64,000 nt of DNA from Bacillota bacterium (GCA_029101005.1 JAQXQE010000007.1:1-64000), one strand, 5' to 3'; positions 41,094-50,743 are shown, numbered from the stretch's first letter. Numbers and translations: made by a program. The notes: generated from the letters alone by a model not told the origin.

Positions 41094-42980
41094 TTATCCG
41101 CGTCTGTGATGACGAATCATCGCATTATATGAATCTTCCATGGTTCTAGCGAAAGATTTTACATTTCTCGCATAGTCCACGGCTGTTGGGGTTCTGTTGA
41201 GATTTGCAACTGCATATCCCTCCATATCATTGCTGTACCACTCAGGGGCTGGTACATCGAGCCATGTGAATGCCTTAGCCCATGACTCCATTCCAAGGAA
41301 AATGAATGCATAAGGCAGCATCTCATAGTAATAGTTCTTGTCTTCTCTGTACAGTGGCTCTACATCTGCCGGCTTTGCATGGTAGATGAACTTTCTGAGC
41401 TGATTGAGTCTCATTGTCAGCTCCGCATTGCCCCTACCTCTTGCTGTCATAATTACACAGAGGAACATTGCAAGCATTGCGAGCAGGAAAGTCGCAACGC
41501 ACATATGCCAGAGTCCGCTAACTGTGAAGAAGCGCCACAGCTGTCCTCCTACAACAGATGCATACAGCGCAATGCCCATAGCCATTGTTACAGCATAGTG
41601 TGTGCTGTCGATATCGTACTTCGAATCCTCTCTCAAACAGATCAGAGTCAGTACGAATGCTGTAAGCACGCCTGCAATCAGTGGGCTTGTAAGAACAAGA
41701 CCCAGATACTGATATAAGCTTGTCAGCACCGGAATTGCTGCAACTGCAAGTGAGATCATCGCGATGCAGGCAATTCTGAAATACTTTGACTTAGTTGTTC
41801 TTGAGGCCATGCTCTTATCAGCATATCCAGCCTCAATATCGTACTTGGCATTATTCACTACTCTTCTGAGTCTTGTTCCCATATCGTCCATATCGATGGC
41901 ACGATCCTGATATACTCCCTCGAAAAGTGTATTGAATGCTGATCTGATATATCTCTCTTCGTTCTTCGGATCCTCTACTCTGTAGAGCTTATACTTCTTA
42001 GGCTCATACTCCGAGATTCTGATATATCCCTTAGTAGCCATATAGAGAATAAGAGCGATAATATCTTTGAATCTAACCTTACCCTCGTAGATATATGTGA
42101 TATCTGAAGGAGCAACTCCCTCAATCGGTCTTCTCTCCTTTGTCTTTCTGAACTTAGGATCCTTACCTCCGATGAGCCAGAGTATGAAGCTCGCCACTAC
42201 AACCAGCAACATAATTCCTGCGATGAGATATCCGAGCGAGCTGCTGTCCAGTGCCCCCTGCCAGTAACCATCTGGAAGCTGCGCCTTAACAGTTACTGAG
42301 TAGTTCTCAGGAATTCTCTCTCCTGTAATCTCTACTGTCTTAGCTGCTTCATTAGCCTTGTACTTGAGCTTGGTATTCTTGCCTCCGATTCCGAACTGTC
42401 CACCGTAATACTGCATGTCCTCCCATGGGAAATCAGCTGGGAAGCTTACCTTGATATCAATCTTGCCGATTGGCACCTTCCACTCAGGCAGAAGCGCATC
42501 ATAGTAGAACATATCATACTCATCATTACGCTCTGCGAACTCATTGATGGTGAATCCAAACTTATATGTATGTGAACCCTTGCTTAGATCATCCGCACCC
42601 AAGATATTAAGATATCTTCGTCCGGACTCTGTGCTTACCTTCGCTGTCATATCCTCGAATTCGAAATCCTGAACGAGGAAGTTACCGCTTGGCAGCACGA
42701 AAACGAGTGAATCTGTGTCGTCTGACAGATTTACTTCGATAGTCGCCTTCACATCAAAGCTGTGGTCCTTGTTGACTGTTGTTCTGATCTTGTAGCTTAC
42801 GAGTTCATACGCAATATTCTCCTTCTTCACTTCCTCGTTCTGCTCTTTGTCAGTCTTGCTTGCAGCAGCTGCTGTCTGCAGGCTTGCAACTACTGGAACA
42901 GCCACGAGAGAAAGGACAAGCGCGAGCGACACAAAGCCTCGTATCATTAACTTTTTGACAGATATTCTGCTATTCTTCAT
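41094..42980 (-). CDS. DUF2207 membrane protein
   Basis: A 628-residue protein with a signal peptide (residues about 10-40), an extracellular DUF2207 domain of beta structure (about 55-245), a membrane segment (LIAGIMLLVVVASFILWLIGG near 250), a cytoplasmic region and four further hydrophobic segments between about 400 and 510, ending in a cytosolic domain with basic tail RHHRRG. Function of the family is unknown; it resembles large envelope proteins of Gram-positive bacteria. ATG at 42980 is preferred to TTG at 42986. It starts the unit DUF2207-typA-pyc. Confidence 0.82.
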   Translation of the reverse strand: MKNSRISVKKLMIRGFVSLALVLSLVAVPVVASLQTAAAASKTDKEQNEEVKKENIAYELVSYKIRTTVNKDHSFDVKATIEVNLSDDTDSLVFVLPSGNFLVQDFEFEDMTAKVSTESGRRYLNILGADDLSKGSHTYKFGFTINEFAERNDEYDMFYYDALLPEWKVPIGKIDIKVSFPADFPWEDMQYYGGQFGIGGKNTKLKYKANEAAKTVEITGERIPENYSVTVKAQLPDGYWQGALDSSSLGYLIAGIMLLVVVASFILWLIGGKDPKFRKTKERRPIEGVAPSDITYIYEGKVRFKDIIALILYMATKGYIRISEYEPKKYKLYRVEDPKNEERYIRSAFNTLFEGVYQDRAIDMDDMGTRLRRVVNNAKYDIEAGYADKSMASRTTKSKYFRIACIAMISLAVAAIPVLTSLYQYLGLVLTSPLIAGVLTAFVLTLICLREDSKYDIDSTHYAVTMAMGIALYASVVGGQLWRFFTVSGLWHMCVATFLLAMLAMFLCVIMTARGRGNAELTMRLNQLRKFIYHAKPADVEPLYREDKNYYYEMLPYAFIFLGMESWAKAFTWLDVPAPEWYSNDMEGYAVANLNRTPTAVDYARNVKSFARTMEDSYNAMIRHHRRG

Positions 42981-43097
42981 CTTCAAAACTCTTTCGTCAA
43001 ATTTGGTTCAGGCAACATTTTGCCATTAAGCCATAATCCAAGATATTATACAACAGAGAGGTCTTTTTTTCAATGTGAGTAGTGTGGAGTTTTGGTG

Positions 43098-43146
43098 TTG
43101 AAAGCCATCTTAGCAAAGTGTAAAATTGTGTTCAGAACACAGTTTT
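43098..43146 (+). promoter_or_regulatory. Promoter and dyad operator of the dCMP deaminase gene
   Basis: TTGAAA (43098-43103), 17 nt, TAAAAT (43121-43126). An 11-bp dyad, AAAATTGTGTT / AACACAGTTTT (43122-43132 with 43136-43146, one G-T pair), overlaps the -10 and start site, as a repressor site would. Confidence 0.5.
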
Positions 43147-43174
43147 GTGATTACCATAAGCATAGGAGAATGAA

Positions 43175-43660
43175 ATGAAAAGACAAGACTATATAAGCTG
43201 GGATGAGTACTTTATGGGTGTTTCGGTGCTCGCTGCTAAGCGAAGCAAGGACCCTAACACTCAGGTCGGCGCATGCATCGTTGATGCCAACAACGTTATC
43301 CTTTCGACAGGTTACAACGGCTTCCCAATCGGATGCTCTGACGATGTATTCCCATGGGATCGTTCAGCTGAGAACAGAGAGGACACCAAGTACCCTTACG
43401 TTGTTCACGCTGAGCTCAATGCCATCCTCAACGCTGGTGGCAAATCTCTCAGAGGTTCACGCATCTACGTAGCCCTCTTCCCATGCAACGAGTGTGCCAA
43501 GGCCATCATCCAGGCTGGCATCAAAGAGGTGATCTACCTCTCTGACAAGTATGCTAGCGATCCGATGACCATCGCTTCCAAGAACATGCTCAGAGCAGCC
43601 GGCGTAAGCCTCAAGCAGTTCGAGCCAGAATCAGACAGCATCACACTCGAGTTTAGATAG
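43175..43660 (+). CDS. dCMP deaminase (ComEB-like)
   Basis: A 161-residue zinc deaminase giving dUMP from dCMP for thymidylate synthesis. Zinc and catalytic motifs are intact: VVHAELNAIL (His-Ala-Glu, near residue 77) and ALFPCNECAK (PCxxC, near 101). DPNTQVGACIVD and GYNGFPIGCSDD are typical of the dCMP deaminase/ComEB branch. A weak GGAG site 7 nt upstream supports the start. A dyad in the promoter suggests control. Confidence 0.92.
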   Translation: MKRQDYISWDEYFMGVSVLAAKRSKDPNTQVGACIVDANNVILSTGYNGFPIGCSDDVFPWDRSAENREDTKYPYVVHAELNAILNAGGKSLRGSRIYVALFPCNECAKAIIQAGIKEVIYLSDKYASDPMTIASKNMLRAAGVSLKQFEPESDSITLEFR

Positions 43661-43778
43661 AAGTTGGATCTAGGAATAATCTGTTTGCACTATGCTGATT
43701 GTGGATCCCGGGAAATACTCTGCGGGTGCCGAGGCAGCTACGAAATAGCGAATTAACGAATCGATTGGAGGAATAAAT

Positions 43779-44573
43779 ATGAAGCTTGTAATTACAGCCC
43801 CTAGAGGCAAAATGGGTAAACTCATCACTCTCATCGCTGCTGAGCGTGAGGAAATTGAAATAGTTGGAGGTCTCGGCCCTAAGGGAAGAGACTACATCGG
43901 TCAGGACATCGGAGAAGTTGCAGGCATCGGCCGTAAAGTAGGCGCCCCTGTCTATGATTCAATCGAGGACATCATTGATGCCTGCGATTGCGTAATTGAC
44001 TTCTCAACTGTCGAGGAAGCAATGCACATCCTCGATGTCTGCAAGTCAAAAGGCAAGGCTCTCGTATGCGGAAGCACTGGCTTCAGTGCTGAGCAGAGAC
44101 AGGCATTCGTAGATGCAGGTTCAGAGATTCCAGTTATGCTCGCTGCTAACACATCCAGAATGGTTAATGTAATGAGCAAACTGCTCGAGCTGGCCGCAAA
44201 AGCTCTCGGTGAGACTTGCGATATTGAGATTGTCGACATGCACGATGCAAAGAAGCTTGATTCGCCAAGTGGCACTGCTGGTGAGATGCGCGAGACAATA
44301 ATCAAGGCAATCGGAGAGGAGCGCGAGGCGAAGTTCGGACGTGGCCCAGGAAGAGATCCACGTGATGAGATCGAGATCGGCCACCACTCACTCCGCGGCG
44401 GAGACACTCCATCAAGCCACATCGTATACTTCATGGGCAACGGCGAGCGCCTCGAGATTGCCCACCACTCCATCAACTGGAAATGCTTCGCAAGCGGCGC
44501 AGTAGACGCCGGTCAGTGGATCGTCAACCAGCCAAAAGGCAGTTACGTAATCAGCGACTGCATCGAACTCTAA
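43779..44573 (+). CDS. dapB: 4-hydroxy-tetrahydrodipicolinate reductase-like protein
   Basis: A 264-residue NAD(P)H reductase of the DapB family. The nucleotide loop reads VITAPRGKMGKLI, where most DapB have GAxGRMG; the catalytic region MHDAKKLDSPSGTAGEM keeps the His, Lys and PSGTA but changes the usual HH to HD. VDFSTVEEAM, GSTGFS and IGHHSLRGGDTPSSH fit DapB. It could be the lysine-pathway enzyme or a paralogue with a related imine substrate: no other lysine gene is here. GGAGG 7 nt upstream fixes the start. Confidence 0.78.
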   Translation: MKLVITAPRGKMGKLITLIAAEREEIEIVGGLGPKGRDYIGQDIGEVAGIGRKVGAPVYDSIEDIIDACDCVIDFSTVEEAMHILDVCKSKGKALVCGSTGFSAEQRQAFVDAGSEIPVMLAANTSRMVNVMSKLLELAAKALGETCDIEIVDMHDAKKLDSPSGTAGEMRETIIKAIGEEREAKFGRGPGRDPRDEIEIGHHSLRGGDTPSSHIVYFMGNGERLEIAHHSINWKCFASGAVDAGQWIVNQPKGSYVISDCIEL

Positions 44574-44587
44574 TAATATTATTTCCA

Positions 44588-44612
44588 AGGTCCGCGTTTC
44601 GTGCGCGGGCCT
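44588..44612 (+). terminator. Terminator of the dapB-like gene
   Basis: AGGTCCGCG pairs with CGCGGGCCT (one G-T pair) and is followed by GTTTGTTT. Confidence 0.65.
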
Positions 44613-45179
44613 GTTTGTTTGGTGGACTTCGCCTTGGTTCGAGAAGCTTCGCCTTAGATTATGGGGCTTCGCCCTTGCGTACGAGAGGGCTGTTTCGCGA
44701 TTTTGTGGTTAGATTCCCTATACCCGTTGATATTTAGAAATCTAGCCACAGCACAGACAGCCACTTCCGCTATTCCCCCTTGAAAATCCCTGCTTCAGAC
44801 GTTAATGCAGGGTAATTCCTTCCCCAATTCGTGGTCACAACCAGCATCCTAGCCAATATGGCCACAATCGATCGATCAAATTGTCCGCTGTCGCACATCG
44901 GCACTCTCAATCCATGTGGTCACATTGTTTATTTATCAAGTGGTTCAGCAAATCTATCCACAATTTCGTGATACAGCTTTTTTCGAGCGGTGCGCATCTT
45001 ACTTTGTATCACGATTTTGTGTACATTCAACCTTGTTTCGCGAGTTCTGTACGCCACCCCGCCATCACCCGCCGCGTCGCCAAATTTCCGCACCGCAACC
45101 GCTTCGATGCCAATTTGATTGTGTACAAACAAGGTGAATTGGCGCAATTCGTACACGATCCGCGCAACTTCACAAACCA
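44613..45179. other. Gene-free region with short repeats
   Basis: No convincing gene on either strand: frames that stay open use codons unlike the neighbours and have no ribosome binding site. At 44625-44675 CTTCGCC(C)TT recurs three times. TGGYCACA words occur near 44832, 44859 and 44917. Between 45030 and 45165 two stretches containing TTCA(A)CCTTGTTT and AACAAGGTGAA are inverted to each other, with TGTGTAC words beside them. It looks like decayed sequence. Confidence 0.4.
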
Positions 45180-45207
45180 AAGAGCAGACCGCAAGCGGTC
45201 TGCTCTT
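45180..45207 (-). terminator. Terminator of the metK operon
   Basis: A 13-bp perfect stem (45180-45192 with 45195-45207) with an AA loop, followed by TTGGTTTG on the minus strand. It ends the metK, BaiN-like, COG2509-like series. Confidence 0.75.
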
Positions 45208-45214
45208 CCAAATT

Positions 45215-46771
45215 CTAATTACTGAACTTTGAAATGATATTCTGTGCTGCGCGAATTCCATCGCAGGCTGCCGATGTGATTCCACCTGCATATCCGGCAC
45301 CCTCTCCAGCAGGGTAGATTCCACGGATATTGCTCTCACAATTCTCATCACGAGTGATTCTAACTGGTGATGAACTGCGAGTTTCAGTTGCCTTGATGAC
45401 TGCAGTTGGCATATCGTAGCCCTTGATCTTGCGAGCGAAATGCGGAACAGCTTCGCGAATTGCCTCAGATGCCCAAGATGGGAGTGAATCAATCACGGCC
45501 TCTGCAGCACCATTGCCAGCAAGGAACTCCTCCATACTGCAGGTTGGTGGCAGATACTGCCTTCCACCATTCTCGAAAGCAAGTCTCTCATACTTCTCCT
45601 GGAAGCGAACACCAGCAAGTGCGTCCTCCCCATCGAAGTCCGAAGTGCAAACATCACAGAGAATTCCACTGTTCGCAGTGCCACTATCACGGAGACGGTT
45701 GCTCATACCATTTACGCAGAGTTCGCCCTCGCGAGTTGTGCATACCACAACCTCACCACCAGGGCACATGCAGAATGAATATACCCCTCTGCCGTTAGAT
45801 GCGTGGTAAGCCAGCTTGTAATCAGCTGGTGGAAGTCTGTCCTCGTCACCGTACTGAGCACGGTCGATGATCTCCTGAGGATGCTCCATTCTTACGCCAA
45901 TTGAGAATGGCTTCTGTTGCATCTCGATGCCTTTGTCATTAATCAGCGCAAATGTATCTCTAGCACTGTGTCCGATTGCAAGAATCAGTGCATTCGTCTC
46001 TATATACTCAGTCGCTCTTTCGCCATCCGAGCAGGCTCTGCTACTTACTGTGATTCCGTGTAGCTGTCCGTCCTGGATGTCTAGTTCTTCGAGCTTGGTG
46101 CCGAAGCGGATCTCACCGCCGAGCTCGATAATCTGATGGCGGAGGTTCACGATGACTTCTCTTAGTACGTCGGTGCCGATGTGTGGGCGGTGAAGGTACA
46201 TGATGTCCTCGCCTGCACCGGCGTCGGTGAAGTCTCGGAGGACCTGGCGAATGTGGCTGTTCTTGATGCCACTTGTCAGCTTGCCATCCGAGAAAGTGCC
46301 AGCGCCACCCTCACCGTAGAGCATATTTGATTCAGTTTTGAGAGCGCCTCCATTGCGGAAACTCTCGACGTCGGCAATACGCTCTGCCATTGCGGAACCG
46401 CGCTCGATTACGAGAGGGCGATAGCCGCGACGTGCGAGCTCAAGAGCCGCGAAGATTCCGCATGGGCCGAAGCCGACCACCACGACCCTGCCATGTATAG
46501 CCTCAGTGCCGATAGCGGGCTCGACTGGATTCTCCTTGGCGTCGTCGACCAGAGTTACGAACTTCGACTTAATTTGCTTATCACAATAGAAATCCACAGT
46601 GTAGACAAGGCGGATTTCGTCCTTGTTTCTCGCATCTATGGATTCCCTTCTGAGCTCCCACGACTTGATGGTGCCAGGCTTGAGCTTGAGCTTGCGCTCG
46701 ATGAGGCCTGGGAGTCTGTCGTGGGACGCGCCTATTCTTAATTTGATCTCGTTAATTCTATAATGATTCAT
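45215..46771 (-). CDS. FAD-dependent NAD(P)-type dehydrogenase, COG2509-like
   Basis: A 518-residue flavoprotein. Residues 1-about 95 form the family's N-terminal domain (NEIKLRIGA...LKPGTIKSW), then a Rossmann FAD site VVVVGFGPCGIFAALELARRGY, GGAGTFSDGKL (near 195) and a C-terminal FAD segment IYPAGEGAGYAGGITSAACDG. The reaction is unknown; the family is widespread in anaerobes. Start is ATG at 46771, overlapping the stop of the upstream flavoprotein gene (TAATG). It is the third gene of the SAM-riboswitch operon. Confidence 0.86.
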   Translation of the reverse strand: MNHYRINEIKLRIGASHDRLPGLIERKLKLKPGTIKSWELRRESIDARNKDEIRLVYTVDFYCDKQIKSKFVTLVDDAKENPVEPAIGTEAIHGRVVVVGFGPCGIFAALELARRGYRPLVIERGSAMAERIADVESFRNGGALKTESNMLYGEGGAGTFSDGKLTSGIKNSHIRQVLRDFTDAGAGEDIMYLHRPHIGTDVLREVIVNLRHQIIELGGEIRFGTKLEELDIQDGQLHGITVSSRACSDGERATEYIETNALILAIGHSARDTFALINDKGIEMQQKPFSIGVRMEHPQEIIDRAQYGDEDRLPPADYKLAYHASNGRGVYSFCMCPGGEVVVCTTREGELCVNGMSNRLRDSGTANSGILCDVCTSDFDGEDALAGVRFQEKYERLAFENGGRQYLPPTCSMEEFLAGNGAAEAVIDSLPSWASEAIREAVPHFARKIKGYDMPTAVIKATETRSSSPVRITRDENCESNIRGIYPAGEGAGYAGGITSAACDGIRAAQNIISKFSN

Positions 46772-47976
46772 TATTGTCCTAATGCAATTGCACGGCCGGC
46801 CTTGAGGCCAGTGCACCATGCATATGTGAGATTGTATCCACCACATGGGCCGTCGTAGTCAGCAAGTTCACCGATGATGTATAGACCTGGAACCAGCTTC
46901 GACTCGCAGGTCTCGGCATTAATCTCGTCGAGAGATACTCCACCGGAAGTGCACTGCGCATCCTTCCAACCCCTGATTCCGCTTGGCTGGAACTCAAGGC
47001 TGTGGATTACATCCGCGAGGAGTTCGATGTAGAAGTCGCTGAGATCGGCAACTAGGCAGTCGCGCTCGATGCCTGCAATGTCGATTACGAAGGATGCGAG
47101 GTTTGACTTGAGAAGACCGCGGAGGACGCTGTCTGCAGTCTCTGTTCGATCCCAGTTTGAAGCGAGTTTCTGCTCACTTGCCCTTCTCTCGAAGAGGTAG
47201 GACGCAACGTCCCAGCCTGGGCAGAGGTCGAGCTTGATCTCAAAGATACCGATGCCCTCGCTTCTGTCGTAGCGCATATGTCTTGTTGTGTTGAAGATGC
47301 AGATGCCACTCAGCCCGTAGTTGGTGAACTGAATCTCGCCTGACTCCTCGTATACGAGTTCGCCATTACGGAAGAGTTTGACATTGCCGTGTGCTCTGTT
47401 GCCCGCGATGAGCTTGCAGTCCTGGCCGTCGCACTCGATGCCCGTGAGGACAGGAATTGTGCCAACGACGCTGTGGCCGAGTTCTCTGGCCATTCTGTAG
47501 CCGTCGCCGATGGTGCCGAAAGCAGGGCCGGCTTTGCCTCCGAGGGCGAGAACTACTCTCGCTGCGTCTACGCGCTCTCCGTCTTCGAAGTTGATGGTAA
47601 AACCAAATGAAGTTCTGTCGATACTTCTTACAGCTACGCCGTAGCTTGTGTCTATGCCGTACTCCGTGATTCTATCGGAAAGGATGTCTACGACATCCGC
47701 AGCTGATTCTGAATAAGGATAGACAAGACCGCTTGCGCAGGTTCTCAGCGGAATGCCCATTCTGCCGAGGAAGGCAGCAGCCTCATCGTATCCGTCCGCG
47801 TTGATGTTGGTGATATTGCAGCGACCGTTGCCAGTTGCTCTGAGCTTCTTGCCGGGAGCCTGATTCCTGTCGATAATGAGCACATTAAGTGCGGGTGCAT
47901 TGGAGATGCACTCGATAGCGGCTGTTATACCGGCAGGACCTGCGCCGATTACTGCAAGATCATAGAAACTGCGCAT
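46771..47976 (-). CDS. BaiN/HI0933-family NAD(P)/FAD-dependent oxidoreductase
   Basis: A 401-residue flavoprotein of the HI0933/BaiN family. FAD sites are AVIGAGPAGITAAIE (residues 8-22), the family hallmark GKKLRATGNGRCNITN (near 43-58), and a C-terminal PGLYIIGELADYDGPCGGYNLTYAW. BaiN in gut Clostridia is linked to bile-acid dehydroxylation, but most family members have no known substrate. The start overlaps the metK stop by one base (47976), so it is translated with metK and under the same riboswitch. Confidence 0.9.
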   Translation of the reverse strand: MRSFYDLAVIGAGPAGITAAIECISNAPALNVLIIDRNQAPGKKLRATGNGRCNITNINADGYDEAAAFLGRMGIPLRTCASGLVYPYSESAADVVDILSDRITEYGIDTSYGVAVRSIDRTSFGFTINFEDGERVDAARVVLALGGKAGPAFGTIGDGYRMARELGHSVVGTIPVLTGIECDGQDCKLIAGNRAHGNVKLFRNGELVYEESGEIQFTNYGLSGICIFNTTRHMRYDRSEGIGIFEIKLDLCPGWDVASYLFERRASEQKLASNWDRTETADSVLRGLLKSNLASFVIDIAGIERDCLVADLSDFYIELLADVIHSLEFQPSGIRGWKDAQCTSGGVSLDEINAETCESKLVPGLYIIGELADYDGPCGGYNLTYAWCTGLKAGRAIALGQ

Positions 47977-49160
47977 TAGAGTCCAGCAGCCTCTCTGAGC
48001 TCCTCAGCTCTATCTGTCTGCTCCCACTTCATGTCAGCAGCATTGCTTCCGAAGTGACCGTATGCAGCAAGCTTTCTGTAGATAGGCTTTCTGAGGTCGA
48101 GTGTCTTGATGATAGCAGCAGGTCTCATGTCGAAGTGAGCCTTGATGAGCTCAACGATCTGCTCATCATCAATCTTACCTGAACCGAATGTGTCGCAGTA
48201 TACAGATACCGGGTGAGCTACACCGATAGCGTATGCGAGCTCAACCTCACATCTCTCTGCGATACCGGCAGCGACGATGTTCTTAGCGATGTAACGAGCC
48301 ATATAAGCAGCTGATCTGTCAACCTTCGTTGGATCCTTGCCGCTGAATGCTCCGCCGCCGTGGCTTGAACGTCCGCCGTATGTGTCTACGATGATTTTTC
48401 TTCCTGTGAGACCTGAATCTCCCATTGGACCACCGATTACGAATCTTCCTGTTGGATTAACGAGGAACTTAGTGTTCTCGTCGATGAACGCAGCTGGAAC
48501 GATTGGCTTGATTACGTGCTCCATGAGGTCAGCTCTGATCTGTGCGAGTGTAGCTGAAGCCTTGTGCTGAGTTGAGATGAGGATAGTATCGATTCTGATG
48601 ATCTTGCCGTCCTCGATGTCTACAGTAACCTGAGTCTTACCGTCTGGCTCGAGGTAGTCAACTGTGCCGTCTTTTCTTACCTTAGCGAGCTGCTTAGCAA
48701 GCTTGTGTGAAAGCTCGAGTGAGAGTGGCATAAGCTCCTCTGTCTCGCTGCAAGCGTATCCGAACATCATACCCTGGTCTCCAGCCCCGATGAGCTCGAG
48801 CTCATCTCTCTCAGAGCCTTCCTTAACCTCGAGTGACTCGTCAACTCCCATAGCGATATCAGGTGACTGCTCCTCAAGTCTGATAACCACCTTACAAGTG
48901 TTACCGTCGAAGCAAGCCTCCTCGCAGTCGTATCCAATGCCCTTAACAACATCTCTGATAACTGCCTCATAATCAACCTCGGCTGTAGTTGTAACCTCTC
49001 CGAAGATCATTATGAATCCTGTCTTTGTGCATGTCTCACATGCAACGTGTGCATCCGGGTCCTGTGCGATGATAGCGTCGAGAATAGCATCTGACACCTG
49101 GTCGCATACCTTATCTGGATGTCCCTCTGTAACTGACTCTGAAGTAAAAAGTTTTCTCAT
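47976..49160 (-). CDS. metK: S-adenosylmethionine synthetase
   Basis: A 394-residue enzyme making SAM from methionine and ATP. It starts [20 protein letters not shown], with [12 protein letters not shown] (near residue 115), and the P-loop-like [25 protein letters not shown] (family signature near 255). ATG at 49160 is chosen: GGAAG lies 7 nt upstream and family members start here; the open frame extends to 49355 but runs through the riboswitch. A SAM-I riboswitch with terminator precedes it, closing a feedback loop. Confidence 0.96.
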   Translation of the reverse strand: MRKLFTSESVTEGHPDKVCDQVSDAILDAIIAQDPDAHVACETCTKTGFIMIFGEVTTTAEVDYEAVIRDVVKGIGYDCEEACFDGNTCKVVIRLEEQSPDIAMGVDESLEVKEGSERDELELIGAGDQGMMFGYACSETEELMPLSLELSHKLAKQLAKVRKDGTVDYLEPDGKTQVTVDIEDGKIIRIDTILISTQHKASATLAQIRADLMEHVIKPIVPAAFIDENTKFLVNPTGRFVIGGPMGDSGLTGRKIIVDTYGGRSSHGGGAFSGKDPTKVDRSAAYMARYIAKNIVAAGIAERCEVELAYAIGVAHPVSVYCDTFGSGKIDDEQIVELIKAHFDMRPAAIIKTLDLRKPIYRKLAAYGHFGSNAADMKWEQTDRAEELREAAGL

Positions 49161-49193
49161 CATATTTCTTCCTTTCGGTTCTATTACGCCATT

Positions 49194-49341
49194 AAAAAAA
49201 TCCCCTTGCCATATGCAAGGAGACCCCTTACTCTCCTCATCTGCCGGGACATGGCGAATCCCGTGGGATTTGGCACCTTCACCCCCGAGTGAGGTTGCCG
49301 CGAGATCACAGGGCCCATTCCCTCCCTCGCTCTTAATAAGG
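49194..49341 (-). promoter_or_regulatory. SAM-I (S-box) riboswitch with terminator upstream of metK
   Basis: On the minus strand the S-box landmarks occur in order: CTTATTAAGAG, GAGGGA, GGGCCCTGTGA, CGGCAACC, AAGGTGCCAAATCC, GCAGATGAGGAGAG (49341 down to about 49229). A terminator follows: CCTTGC and GCAAGG arms (49204-49220) and a T run (A at 49194-49200 on the plus strand). High SAM should stop transcription before metK. Confidence 0.93.
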
Positions 49342-49354
49342 TTAGTACCCAACA

Positions 49355-49382
49355 ATTATATATCGAAATGCCTCTATGTCAA
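49355..49382 (-). promoter_or_regulatory. Consensus promoter of the metK operon
   Basis: On the minus strand TTGACA (49377-49382), 16 nt and TATAAT (49355-49360): both hexamers are perfect consensus. It lies just upstream of the riboswitch. Confidence 0.85.
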
Positions 49383-49453
49383 CTGTAGTTATTGATTTAT
49401 CAATATATATTTGCGTGCTATAATACATAGCAGTACACAAAGGAGGAACTTGA

Positions 49454-50743
49454 ATGTTCACAGTTGTAGACGGCAGACAATCTGCTGATTTCAATCACTT
49501 CAGTCTCTACTCTCTCGAGGAGGTTGAAGCAACAGAAACTAGACTCATGGGAGTGGTCGCACTCAAGCTCAGCTGGAAGTCCAGCGAGAGCAAAGCGGCC
49601 TTCTATCAGATAATCCACCTCGACTTCTCGGAGTACGGCATCGACGACTATTTCGAATACGAGTGCCTGCCGGAGAGCGAGGACTTCCACGACATGAAGG
49701 AGAATATGGAATGGAAGTGGAAGAGTTTTACCGACGTGATGGGCGGCAAGGTGATTACCATCCATCCGGAAGTTGCTATGAGACTCATAGACATAGCCAA
49801 CGAGATATGGCTGGGCAGCCAGCTGCTTAAGTCTGGTCGCGATGACAATGTGGAATTCAGACGCGCGGCTATGAAGCGAGTTGACATTATGCGCAGCACT
49901 CTGATTGAGCAGGGACGCATACCGGAGGCTTATTCGGAGATAGTCACCGAGGAGGAGTGCATCAGAGTCACAGCGAAGAAGAAACTCACCAGCTACGAGA
50001 CGATTAACTACTTCGTGATGAGGCTGGTCGACCACGACCTCGCGGCAGCGGCTTTTCTCTCGACATTCAGCAAGGAAGAGCTAGCGCAGTCGGAGCTTCT
50101 GGCTACGGAGCTACAGACACTTATGCATAATTCTATATCTGCGGGTAAAAGTGGCATCTACCTTAATCGAGATGATAGCTTCCCCTACTACTGCAAGTAT
50201 CTGTCGATGGGCTTCAATTACTACTACGGAAGCCTCGAACTCACACTGAGCGGCGGACCACTGCAGAAGGACCGCAAGGTTACGGCTTTCGAAGTCGGCT
50301 ATCACAAGAAGTTGTCGCAGTATGAGGCGGATCTGCTGCTGAGAAGATCGGAGTACATAACTGTATACGATGTAGATGACAGCGCTATGTACGGCTTCGA
50401 CCTTTCGGCTTCGAACCTGCTGAATGGAGTGGATCCTAAGATTTGTGAGAACGGATGGCTTTTCCTGAAGTATAATCCGGATAACTCGCACGTGGATAAG
50501 GCGGAGTATTATCTGAATGGAGATGTATACGGCTCAGCTGTACTCACGCTTGCCGGTGAGTTCATAGTGATGAGTTACAAGCTGATGAACATCAGCTTGC
50601 TCGAAGCGGATCTTGCGAGCATCCCGCTGGCGGCTCATATGCATCTCAAGGGAAGATATGAGGTTAATAATCAGGTCTTCAGTACGGTTTGCAACAACAC
50701 TGGCATCATGTTCGATGATGCTATTGAGCCACCGGAAGAATAA
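49454..50743 (+). CDS. Large soluble protein of unknown function
   Basis: A 429-residue protein I do not recognise. No signal peptide or membrane segment. The first half is rich in aromatic and acidic residues (ASTIHL-like strands around FYQIIHLDFSEYGIDDYFEYECLPE region), the middle has an alpha-helical stretch (residues about 190-225), and the C-terminal half has repeated beta-like segments with many Tyr. A strong AAAGGAGGAACT site gives the start at 49454. It is expressed from a plus-strand promoter with TATAAT near 49420, divergent from metK, and stands alone; the DnaA-box region follows it. Confidence 0.7.
   Translation: MFTVVDGRQSADFNHFSLYSLEEVEATETRLMGVVALKLSWKSSESKAAFYQIIHLDFSEYGIDDYFEYECLPESEDFHDMKENMEWKWKSFTDVMGGKVITIHPEVAMRLIDIANEIWLGSQLLKSGRDDNVEFRRAAMKRVDIMRSTLIEQGRIPEAYSEIVTEEECIRVTAKKKLTSYETINYFVMRLVDHDLAAAAFLSTFSKEELAQSELLATELQTLMHNSISAGKSGIYLNRDDSFPYYCKYLSMGFNYYYGSLELTLSGGPLQKDRKVTAFEVGYHKKLSQYEADLLLRRSEYITVYDVDDSAMYGFDLSASNLLNGVDPKICENGWLFLKYNPDNSHVDKAEYYLNGDVYGSAVLTLAGEFIVMSYKLMNISLLEADLASIPLAAHMHLKGRYEVNNQVFSTVCNNTGIMFDDAIEPPEE

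Noticed and set aside
43661-43778. A tRNA-like stretch between the dCMP deaminase and dapB-like genes
   Set aside because: No cloverleaf, T-loop TTCGA or acceptor pairing can be drawn.
44881-45225. Open frames on both strands in the spacer
   Set aside because: No ribosome binding site and codon use unlike the neighbours; the plus-strand frame runs into the terminator.
49161-49355. The longer metK open frame up to 49355
   Set aside because: Its N-terminal extension is translation through the riboswitch and terminator; the family start and a ribosome binding site are at 49160.
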